From contig CANMFX010000002.1 of the NCBI GenBank assembly GCA_947497315.1, positions 558,001 to 622,000 on the forward strand: DNA of 64,000 nucleotides. Reading direction: 5' to 3'. The notes below the pieces were generated by a model. It was given only the letters and a program-made list of their open reading frames with translations, did no database searches and was not told the DNA's origin. Below are positions 9,242-16,470 of this stretch, piece after piece (within the stretch, counting starts at the first letter, position 1; every line of letters begins with the position of its first letter). Both the position numbers and the translations under genes were made by a program. The DNA comes from an uncultured Sphingomonadaceae bacterium (lineage in GTDB: Bacteria > Pseudomonadota > Alphaproteobacteria > Sphingomonadales > Sphingomonadaceae).

Positions 9242-9751
9242 TCATATATGTTGATCGTTATAGGGATTGGCAATGCCCAATTTTTGCAACGCTTTGACTT
9301 CTAAAGCCTCCATGATCAAGGCATCCGATTCTGTTTCATGATCATAACCCAATAGATGCAAAACGCCATGAATTAGCAGATGCGTTGCATGGTCTGCCAT
9401 GGGAACGGATTTTCCCTTTGCTTCATCGGCGCAAACGTCATGCGCCATGATTACGTCGCCTAGCAGAACTTCGCCATCGTCACTGTTGGACAATGATTCC
9501 AGCAAGTCATGAGGAACCAAAGGGAAAGATAGCACATTGGTGGGTTTATCTTTGCCGCGATACGCCGAGTTTAGCTCTTGGACCTCATCGTTGTTTGAGA
9601 GTTTTATGCTGATTTCCAATGCAAAATTCCTCTCCGCTAAGTCTCCATAGGACGAAACGGAAAGCGCAGCGCGCGCAGCCTGTTCACTGCGTTTTTGCCA
9701 GTCATTTGAATCTCGCCACTGAGGACCCGCATTGAGTTCAATCTGTAGCAT
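9242..9751 (-). CDS. ybeY: Endoribonuclease YbeY, rRNA maturation factor
   Basis: The 169-residue protein carries the zinc-binding HGVLHLLGYDHETESDA (H3xH5xH type) that defines YbeY, plus the TNVLSFPL strand. The family processes 16S rRNA 3' ends and takes part in ribosome quality control. The ATG at 9751 is chosen because it gives the usual length and overlaps the phoH stop by 14 bases; the longer frame would run deep inside phoH. Its position between phoH and corC is the classical one. Confidence 0.95.
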   Translation of the reverse strand: MLQIELNAGPQWRDSNDWQKRSEQAARAALSVSSYGDLAERNFALEISIKLSNNDEVQELNSAYRGKDKPTNVLSFPLVPHDLLESLSNSDDGEVLLGDVIMAHDVCADEAKGKSVPMADHATHLLIHGVLHLLGYDHETESDALIMEALEVKALQKLGIANPYNDQHI

Positions 9752-10766
9752 CTTTGCCTTCATAGGCTTCAACGATTTTGCCGACCAATGGATGGCGGAC
9801 GACATCGGCTGCGCCGAATTTGACGGTACTGACACTGTCAACGCCATCTAGTTTTTGTACGGCATCGGCAAGGCCGGATGTGGCGCCGTGCGGTAAATCT
9901 ACCTGTTTCGGATCACCACAAATGACCATACGGCTGTTCATGCCGAAACGGGTAAGGAACATTTTCATCTGGGCGGTAGTGGTATTCTGAGCTTCATCCA
10001 GTATCACAAAGGCGTCGGCCAATGTTCGGCCACGCATGAATGCGATTGGTGCGATCTCAATCTCGCCGCTTTCAATGCGTCGTTCCACTTGTTCTGCGGG
10101 CAGAGTGTCATATAGGGCATCGTAAAGCGGGCGTAGGAAGGGGTCGACTTTTTCCTTCATATCACCGGGAAGAAAACCGATTTTCTCGCCCGCTTCTACA
10201 GCAGGTCTAGACAGGATAAGACGATCTACCGATCCGGTTATAAGCTGCGATACGGCCTGCGCCACCGCGAGATAGGTCTTTCCTGTGCCTGCAGGACCAA
10301 GCGAGAAGATCAAGTCATCACGGGCCAGCTTTTCCATATAGTCAGCCTGGCGAACAGAGCGCGGAAAAATCGTTTTCTTGCGCGTCTTGATCATTACTTT
10401 CGGAGGTGCCGAGATGTCGCTTTTAGCTGCCTTTTTTGTGTGGGCCGGTTTTGTGGTTTTTGAAACTCGTGGATCGGCAACCATACCAATGATCGCCTCA
10501 ACGAGTGCAGCGTCAATTTCCTGCCCCTCTTCCAGGCGGTTATATATCCCGGTCAAGACATCACGCGCTTGGGCTGCTGCTTCCTCTTCACCTTCAATCT
10601 TTAACTTGGTACCACGAGCGGCGATATAGACACCGAGCCTGTTTTCAATCGCTACAATATTGCGATCATATTCGCCAAAAAGGTCGCCCAATATTTGAGG
10701 ATCGTCAAATTCGACGTCCAGCGTCACCAGATTGAGTTTATCTTCGGCAATGTTTTTTTTGGCCAT
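9738..10766 (-). CDS. PhoH-like ATPase (YbeZ)
   Basis: The 342-residue protein has an N-terminal KH-like region, a Lys-rich linker around 110-130, and a PhoH ATPase domain. The latter shows Walker A GPAGTGKTY, Walker B AFVILDEAQN, and RFGMNSRMVICGDPKQVDLP. YbeZ proteins work with YbeY in RNA metabolism; the phosphate-starvation name is historical. Its ATG and the miaB stop share one base (TAATG), and its own end overlaps ybeY. No Pho box was seen near it. Confidence 0.93.
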   Translation of the reverse strand: MAKKNIAEDKLNLVTLDVEFDDPQILGDLFGEYDRNIVAIENRLGVYIAARGTKLKIEGEEEAAAQARDVLTGIYNRLEEGQEIDAALVEAIIGMVADPRVSKTTKPAHTKKAAKSDISAPPKVMIKTRKKTIFPRSVRQADYMEKLARDDLIFSLGPAGTGKTYLAVAQAVSQLITGSVDRLILSRPAVEAGEKIGFLPGDMKEKVDPFLRPLYDALYDTLPAEQVERRIESGEIEIAPIAFMRGRTLADAFVILDEAQNTTTAQMKMFLTRFGMNSRMVICGDPKQVDLPHGATSGLADAVQKLDGVDSVSTVKFGAADVVRHPLVGKIVEAYEGKDATD

Positions 10767-12103
10767 TAGGCAGCTTCTCTCCGTGTCACTTCACCCTGCA
10801 GACTGTTGGGTCCCGCGCTTTCAATTGTAACATCTACCATATCGCCAATCGCCAGTTCGGGGGCAATGATGTGGACTGATTGTAACCAGGGTGTTTTGCC
10901 AACAAGCTGCCCGTCCAGTTTGCCATTACGTTCTAAAAGGATATCGGTCTGTCGACCAAGAGCTGCTCTATTGAAATCATGCTGCTGTTCGTTCAGCAGC
11001 GCTTGCAATCGTTGGAGTCGTTCATCCATAACTTCCGGAGCAATTTGATCTTCCATTGTAGCCGCAGGTGTGCCGGGTCGCGGGGAATATTTAAAAGAAT
11101 AAGCCTGCGCGTAATTGGCCTCGCGGACAATCGCCAAAGTTTCTTCAAAATCAGCGTCGGTTTCACCCGGAAAGCCAACAATAAAGTCGCCAGAAATAGC
11201 AATATCCGGCCTGACTTTTCTCATCCGTGACAATATGTTGAGATAGCTTTCAGTCGTATGTGAACGATTCATCGCTTTCAATATACGGTCACTTCCCGAC
11301 TGAACTGGAAGATGGAGGTAAGGCATAAGCGCCGGTATCTCGCCATGGGCTGCGATCAGTGCTTCGGTCATGTCATTCGGATGGCTGGTTGTGTAACGAA
11401 TACGCTCCAAGCCATCGATATCGTCCAGCGCGCGAATGAGGCCGTCAAGCCCTTGCATCTGCCCCTTGTCGTCTTCGCTTGTCCAAGCGTTTACATTCTG
11501 ACCGAGTAGCGTGATTTCCTTCACGCCGCCATCAACCAATGCCTTTGCTTCGTTTACCAGGTCACCCCAAGGGCGCGAAATCTCCGCTCCGCGCGTATAA
11601 GGCACAACGCAATAAGTGCAGAATTTGTCGCACCCTTCCTGCACAGTCAAAAAGGCGGTCGGGCGTGCCTGTTTCTTGCGGGTTGGCAAGACGTCGAACT
11701 TCGATGCCGCTGGCATATCTGTGTCCAGTGCCTTTTTACCGGTCTTGGCTCGATCGATAAGTCCCGGCAGCCGGTGATAGGCCTGTGGGCCAACCACGAT
11801 ATCAACACTTGGCGCGCGCCGCGAAATTTCTTTGCCCTCTGCTTGTGCGACACAACCAGCGACGGCAATCATCGGGCTATTACCATCTTTGTCACGCAGT
11901 CGTCCGATGTCGGAATAGACTTTTTCGGCCGCTTTTTCACGGATATGACAGGTGTTGAGGACAACTAGGTCAGCGTCTTCACCATCGCCAGCGCTCGACA
12001 TGCCCTGATCGACAAGCATTTCGGACATGCGCTCACCATCATAGACATTCATCTGACAGCCAAAGGATTTGATGCGGAATTTTTTCGGATCGGATCGATT
12101 CAT
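10766..12103 (-). CDS. miaB: tRNA-2-methylthio-N6-dimethylallyladenosine synthase
   Basis: The 445-residue protein has all MiaB parts. The N-terminal UPF0004 domain has three cluster cysteines (SFGCQMN, NTCHIRE, VAGCVAQ), the radical SAM motif is CDKFCTYC, and a C-terminal TRAM domain covers about 380-440. It adds the methylthio group to i6A37 of tRNAs reading UNN codons and uses two [4Fe-4S] clusters and SAM. It is joined to plsC upstream by a nine-base gap and to phoH by a one-base overlap. Confidence 0.96.
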   Translation of the reverse strand: MNRSDPKKFRIKSFGCQMNVYDGERMSEMLVDQGMSSAGDGEDADLVVLNTCHIREKAAEKVYSDIGRLRDKDGNSPMIAVAGCVAQAEGKEISRRAPSVDIVVGPQAYHRLPGLIDRAKTGKKALDTDMPAASKFDVLPTRKKQARPTAFLTVQEGCDKFCTYCVVPYTRGAEISRPWGDLVNEAKALVDGGVKEITLLGQNVNAWTSEDDKGQMQGLDGLIRALDDIDGLERIRYTTSHPNDMTEALIAAHGEIPALMPYLHLPVQSGSDRILKAMNRSHTTESYLNILSRMRKVRPDIAISGDFIVGFPGETDADFEETLAIVREANYAQAYSFKYSPRPGTPAATMEDQIAPEVMDERLQRLQALLNEQQHDFNRAALGRQTDILLERNGKLDGQLVGKTPWLQSVHIIAPELAIGDMVDVTIESAGPNSLQGEVTRREAA

Positions 12104-12112
12104 AACCGCGGC

Positions 12113-12913
12113 CTATACAACGGGCTCTCCGGACAGGGAAGCGGAAAGCGCGCTGGCAATCCGTCGTTCAGCCTCTGCGCAAATGGCTTTGCGGTCAGCA
12201 AAATCGGCAGGATCGAAAGGTTCCAGAAAATGCAAAGTGGTCGAGATTGTACCCAATCGCGCAAATAGTCGCTTGGCATTGTCAATAGCCGGTTCTTCAC
12301 CGACCCATGCGATATCTTTGCTGGCCGCACCATAATCGAGCAACATGGGTTGGATCATGATTGGTTTGGGTGGTGGTGCCATTGCTTGGAAAAGTGAGGG
12401 CTTGAATGGCAGTAGGCTATGTCCGTCCGTCGTTGTTCCCTCGGGAAAAACCGTGATCGGGTATTTTTCCTCAATGGCCTCCCGAATAATATCAATTTGG
12501 TTGCCAACTTGCATGCGGTCTGTTCTGGAGACAAAAATGGTCTTGTTGATGCGACATAGCCATCCGATAATCGGCCAACTTGCGATACCGTCCTGGGCCA
12601 CAAAGGTACAACCAGTTAACCCTGCAATAACTGGGATGTCGAACCAGCTTATGTGGTTTGAAACATAGAAAACATTTTGCTTGAGACGATGTCCCTCGGT
12701 TTTGATAATAGCACCACAACTGGTGGCGACTGACCAAAGGAAAAAGCGGGGCCACGGGGAGGGGATACGGAACAGTCGCCAGAGATAATGCATTGGCAGA
12801 CAGAGAACCAAGCTTAGCAGGATCGCCGCTATACGTAGCGCTATAAACAGCATTCCAACCACTGAAATCGAAAAACGCTCTGCTTCAGCTCTTTCGGTCA
12901 GAGGATACGCCAT
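12113..12913 (-). CDS. 1-acyl-sn-glycerol-3-phosphate acyltransferase (PlsC/LPLAT family)
   Basis: The protein has an N-terminal membrane helix (LFIALRIAAILLSLVLCL), the acyltransferase motif NHISWFD (HX4D), and the substrate motif VFPEGTTTDG. It transfers an acyl chain to lysophosphatidic acid or a related lysolipid, such as ornithine lipid, at the inner membrane. The ATG at 12913 (266 residues) follows GGAAC and overlaps the fur end by 29 bases. Two other starts are possible: a TTG at 12961 and an ATG at 12853. The place between fur and miaB is common in sphingomonads. Confidence 0.88.
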   Translation of the reverse strand: MAYPLTERAEAERFSISVVGMLFIALRIAAILLSLVLCLPMHYLWRLFRIPSPWPRFFLWSVATSCGAIIKTEGHRLKQNVFYVSNHISWFDIPVIAGLTGCTFVAQDGIASWPIIGWLCRINKTIFVSRTDRMQVGNQIDIIREAIEEKYPITVFPEGTTTDGHSLLPFKPSLFQAMAPPPKPIMIQPMLLDYGAASKDIAWVGEEPAIDNAKRLFARLGTISTTLHFLEPFDPADFADRKAICAEAERRIASALSASLSGEPVV

Positions 12914-13307
12914 ATAGTTCCATACGATGGTCGACCAATCGATATCCAAGCTTCTCCGCAATTACCTTTTGTAACGCTTCGAGTTCGGGGTCGACAAATT
13001 CTATCACCTTACCAGTTTCTACATCGATAAGATGGTCGTGATGTGCTTCTGGAACAGCCTCGTAGCGTGCCCGACCATCGCCAAAGTCATGACGATCGAG
13101 AATACCAGCTTCCTCAAATAGGCGAACAGTTCGATAAACAGTGGCTATCGAAATGCGGGAATCCACCGCAGAAGCACGTTCATGCAATGTTTCGACATCG
13201 GGATGGTCGTCTGCGTCAGAAATGACTCTGGCAATAACCCGGCGCTGGTCGGTTATTCGCAAACCTTTTTCTGCACATAGCTTCTCAAGATCAATTTTGT
13301 CCGGCAT
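12885..13307 (-). CDS. fur: Fur family transcriptional regulator
   Basis: The 140-residue protein has the Fur winged-helix domain (GLRITDQRRVIARVI, SISIATVYRTVRLFEEAGIL-like) and a dimerisation domain with the metal-binding HHDHLID. The C-terminal CxxC pairs of some Fur proteins are absent, as in many alphaproteobacterial members. The ATG at 13307 follows GGAG by four bases and is preferred over the ATG at 13316. Fur, Mur and Irr-like functions cannot be separated by reading alone, but the position ahead of miaB is typical of the Fur/Mur orthologue. Confidence 0.88.
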   Translation of the reverse strand: MPDKIDLEKLCAEKGLRITDQRRVIARVISDADDHPDVETLHERASAVDSRISIATVYRTVRLFEEAGILDRHDFGDGRARYEAVPEAHHDHLIDVETGKVIEFVDPELEALQKVIAEKLGYRLVDHRMELYGVSSDRKS

Positions 13308-13421
13308 TCGCTCCATCCTGATAATTGTTTATACTCTATTCGCGGAGGACAATAAAGCAAAGGGAAAATTGCGAAACACATCCGCAACTTCCCATAGATA
13401 AAATCTAACGAAAAGGAGAAG

Positions 13422-13835
13422 TTAGCCCTTCTTCTTTTTCTTTCCTAGACCGATTGCTTTGGCCAGTTCTCGGCGTTGCTGAGCATAGTTCGGTGCGACC
13501 ATCGGGTAGTCACTGGGCAGACCCCATTTTACCCGATATTCATCAGGTGTCATACCGTAGTGGGTCATTAAATGTCGTTTCAACATTTTCAGTTTCTTGC
13601 CGTCTTCCAGGCAAACCACGTAATCTGGCTTTATGGATGATTTGATTGGCACAGCTGGCTCTGGTTTAGCTTGTTCTGCGGCTTTTCCCGCAAGCCCGGA
13701 CAACGCGTCGTGAACGTTGCTAATAATGAGCGGCAAGTCTGAAACAGCTACGCTGTTGTTACTGACATGCGCTGCAACAATATCTGAAGTGAGCGTAATC
13801 AACGTCTCGTTCAGAGCAACATCTTCCTCTGTCAT
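13422..13835 (-). CDS. MucR/Ros family zinc-finger transcriptional regulator
   Basis: The 137-residue protein ends with a Ros/MucR DNA-binding domain at about 70-130. The zinc-finger region reads CLEDGKKLKMLKRHLMTHYGMTP, here named by its residues C75, D78, H88 and H92, so the second cysteine of classical Ros is replaced by Asp. This variant occurs in other MucR proteins. The tail is Lys-rich (GLGKKKKKG). MucR proteins act like H-NS on AT-rich promoters and control polysaccharide, motility and cell-cycle genes. The gene stands alone, with an AT-rich upstream region of about 125 bases that could be autoregulated. Confidence 0.92.
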   Translation of the reverse strand: MTEEDVALNETLITLTSDIVAAHVSNNSVAVSDLPLIISNVHDALSGLAGKAAEQAKPEPAVPIKSSIKPDYVVCLEDGKKLKMLKRHLMTHYGMTPDEYRVKWGLPSDYPMVAPNYAQQRRELAKAIGLGKKKKKG

Positions 13836-13961
13836 ATATACCTCTTAGTGCGACCATTTTATGGTTTTGAGCAATTTTTTGCTGTGTGTTTAGTCGCATG
13901 GGTCCGGTGGATTATCAATCATCAACCTATATACTGTGTTGATTTTGCGTTGCTTTAAGCA

Positions 13962-14474
13962 TCACAAAGATTTTTTGTAGGTGATGGCATCATACTTTTC
14001 TTTGTTATCGCCCGAATAATAAGCACGCCGTAGTCCAATTTTTTGGAAACCAAGTCTTTCATATAGATGTTGGGCCGGATTGTTGGAGCGCACTTCCAAA
14101 AAAACTGCTGTAACAGCGTTTTTAATTGCGTTCGCGATAAGCCGGTCAAGAAGAGCGATCCCAATACCTTTGTTCTGATATTGCGGATCTACCGCTATCA
14201 TCAGCAATTCTTCCTCATCGGCCGCGCGCCTGCTGATGGCAAAGCCGCAAGGTTGAAGGTCATAGGTTGCCATCAATAGTTGTGTGCCCGGCAAAGACAG
14301 CATTGAGCGGCATTGGTACTCGTTCCATGACTCACCATAGAGGCTGGAAAAGGAAGCCTGCATAATCCGCATAACGACTTTCAGTTCATCAAAACTGCCA
14401 TATTCAAGCTTTATTGCTGTTGTAGGATCTAAGGGCGCTTCATTGCTTTCAGGATGGGGATTAACATCTGACAT
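13962..14474 (-). CDS. rimI: Ribosomal protein S18 alanine N-acetyltransferase (RimI-like GNAT)
   Basis: The 170-residue protein has the GNAT fold with the acetyl-CoA loop QNKGIGIALLDRLI and the C-terminal EVRSNNPAQHLYERLGFQKIGLRRAYY, which is typical of RimI. It starts three bases after tsaB, the usual pairing in bacteria. An N-terminal stretch of about 20 Pro/Glu/Asp-rich residues precedes the domain. S18 acetylation is inferred from family and position. Confidence 0.9.
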   Translation of the reverse strand: MSDVNPHPESNEAPLDPTTAIKLEYGSFDELKVVMRIMQASFSSLYGESWNEYQCRSMLSLPGTQLLMATYDLQPCGFAISRRAADEEELLMIAVDPQYQNKGIGIALLDRLIANAIKNAVTAVFLEVRSNNPAQHLYERLGFQKIGLRRAYYSGDNKEKYDAITYKKSL

Positions 14475-14477
14475 ACT

Positions 14478-15104
14478 CTAATCCCGATGAGCTGGCTGCG
14501 CATCTGGCGCGCGGCCATAAATAGGTGTTGGGTCTATATATTCGTAGACTTGGGACAATAGGCTGTATTTGGCGGCGTTCGGCAATATGGACGAATATGA
14601 AAGCCCATCGATCAGGTTCGCTAAAGCCTTTGCTGCCGAGCCCGCCAAATGGTCTGCTTTTCTGTAGCGTAAAGCCGATTCAGGTGACAGGGACAGGAGA
14701 TCATCTATAGGGCCGCCGTCTTCAGTAAAATTCTGAACAAAATATTCCCCGTGGCCTCCAAGCATCACTACAAAAACAGGAGCGGGGGATTCCATTTCAT
14801 TCAAAGCCTGCGCAGCGACAAGATGTAAACATTGATATCCAGAAATTCCGGCTTGCCAAGCTAGAGCCAGAGCTTTTGCGGCAGAAAGACCGATTCTGAC
14901 GCCGGTAAAACTTCCTGGTCCGCAATTGATCATGATGCGATCCGCGCGCCCTTTGTCCGGCAGTTCCGCGATCATCGGCACCAACTTCTCAGCATGGCCG
15001 CGACCAATTTCTTCATAGGTGTTAGCTATTATTTTCTCGTTTTCGAACAGAGCAACCGAGCAAGCTGTTGTGGCAGTGTCTATAACAAGAATACGGTTGT
15101 CCAT
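14478..15104 (-). CDS. tsaB: tRNA threonylcarbamoyladenosine biosynthesis protein TsaB
   Basis: The 208-residue protein opens with the ASKHA signature ILVIDTATTACSVALFE and has the conserved GPGSFTGVRIGLSAAKALA, which defines TsaB (YeaZ). It supports TsaD in forming t6A37 on ANN-decoding tRNAs. It sits between the RutE-like reductase (17-base gap) and rimI (three-base gap). Confidence 0.95.
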   Translation of the reverse strand: MDNRILVIDTATTACSVALFENEKIIANTYEEIGRGHAEKLVPMIAELPDKGRADRIMINCGPGSFTGVRIGLSAAKALALAWQAGISGYQCLHLVAAQALNEMESPAPVFVVMLGGHGEYFVQNFTEDGGPIDDLLSLSPESALRYRKADHLAGSAAKALANLIDGLSYSSILPNAAKYSLLSQVYEYIDPTPIYGRAPDAQPAHRD

Positions 15105-15121
15105 GGCTCTGACGCTCGCCG

Positions 15122-15715
15122 TCAGATGATCGTATTGAATTTATCGAAATCAGGACGCGGGCTACGGTCAAAAATCGTTGAAGGATCACCGTATCCTAAG
15201 GTTGAAATGAAATTTGATTTCACACTTGGTTGATCACCAAAAAAAGCGTCATCCACTGCCGTATTGTCAAATCCTGACATTGGGCCGGTATCCAAGCCCA
15301 GAGCGCGCGCCGCCAGAATGAAATATGCACCTTGCAACGAACTATTTCGCATAGCACCTTCGATACGACCCTCTGGATCGCCATCAAACCAGCTTTTCGC
15401 GTCGGTATGCGGAAAAAGCTCGGGAAGATATTCGTGGAAATTCTGATCCATGCCGATGATAACCGCGGCTGGGGCATTCACAATTTTTTCTTTGTTACCT
15501 TCGCCAGCGCAGTCTGCAAGACGTTGCTTGGAATCCTGACTGTGGCACCAAACCATCCTGGCGGGAAGCATGTTTGCGCTGGTCGGCCCCATCTTCATGA
15601 GATCCCAGATCGCGTGTAGCTGTTCGGTAGTTACCGGTTTGTCATGATAGCCGTTAAAAGTTCGCGCCGTCCGAAAAAGTTGATCCAGTGCAGCGTCATC
15701 AAGTGGCTGATTCAT
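15122..15715 (-). CDS. Nitroreductase family protein, RutE/malonic semialdehyde reductase-like
   Basis: The 197-residue flavoprotein closely follows RutE in order of motifs: ARTFNGYHDKPV, LMKMGPTSANMLPARMVW, RNSSLQGAYFILAARALGLDTGPMSGFD, and SNFISTLGYGD. RutE reduces malonic semialdehyde to 3-hydroxypropionate in pyrimidine breakdown. No other rut gene is present, so the enzyme may serve a broader aldehyde or quinone reductase role. The ATG at 15715 is preferred because it aligns with the family N-terminus; an ATG at 15733 is possible. Confidence 0.88.
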   Translation of the reverse strand: MNQPLDDAALDQLFRTARTFNGYHDKPVTTEQLHAIWDLMKMGPTSANMLPARMVWCHSQDSKQRLADCAGEGNKEKIVNAPAAVIIGMDQNFHEYLPELFPHTDAKSWFDGDPEGRIEGAMRNSSLQGAYFILAARALGLDTGPMSGFDNTAVDDAFFGDQPSVKSNFISTLGYGDPSTIFDRSPRPDFDKFNTII

Positions 15716-15748
15716 AAGTTTCTCATTACCCATTTTGTACCGGTTCGA

Positions 15749-16321
15749 TTAAGCGGCTCTAACTTCAATCACTTCTGGCACATAGTGTTTGAGCAGAGAT
15801 TCAATCCCGTGCTTCAATGTTGCGGTTGATGACGGACACCCTGCGCAAGCGCCTTGCATTTTTAGGAAAACGATGCCGCGGTTGAAGCCACGGTAGATGA
15901 TATCTCCGCCATCATTGGCAACCGCCGGGCGCACTCGGGTTTCGATCAATTCCTTTATCTGCGATACAATCTCCGCATCTTCCGGGTCATCATGGACCTC
16001 TTCCTCCGGTGGGATTTGTATTTCGCCTGCTGACCCAGGTTTGAACAAAGGCAGTCCTGCAGAAAAGTGATCGAGTAAAATACTAAGCACCTGCGGTTTT
16101 ACATCTGACCATTCTGATCCAGGGCCAGCCGTTACCGAAACGAAATCTGAGCCGAAGAAGACCCCGGTCACGTCTCCAAGAGTAAACAAGGCTTCTGCAA
16201 GTGGGGAAATATCTGCATCTTCCGGTGATGCGAAATCCCTTGTCCCGTCGGCCATAACTGTCTGGCCCATCAGGAATTTGAGTGTGGATGGGTTGGGCGT
16301 TTTTTCGGTTTCTATCAACAT
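15749..16321 (-). CDS. NifU family Fe-S scaffold/carrier (NfuA-like)
   Basis: The 190-residue protein has an N-terminal Nfu domain (TEKTPNPSTLKFLMG) and a C-terminal NifU domain with the cluster-binding GACAGCPSST (CxxC). It would carry [4Fe-4S] clusters to client enzymes. Likely clients in this window include MiaB, LipA downstream of LipB, and QueE. It begins the leftward run leading to tsaB, rimI and miaB and is divergent from the M16 protease gene. Confidence 0.93.
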   Translation of the reverse strand: MLIETEKTPNPSTLKFLMGQTVMADGTRDFASPEDADISPLAEALFTLGDVTGVFFGSDFVSVTAGPGSEWSDVKPQVLSILLDHFSAGLPLFKPGSAGEIQIPPEEEVHDDPEDAEIVSQIKELIETRVRPAVANDGGDIIYRGFNRGIVFLKMQGACAGCPSSTATLKHGIESLLKHYVPEVIEVRAA

Positions 16322-16470
16322 GGTTGATATGTGGGATCATTTGGCTGGGCTATCAAGGTTAAACTGCCTTTTTGCAGCGGAAAAGTTGACCGATTGTCAT
16401 CTATATTTTGCATGGCAATCAATATCTTTATTCACTGGCCAGTAAGATTGGGCCTGCTTATAACTGCGCC

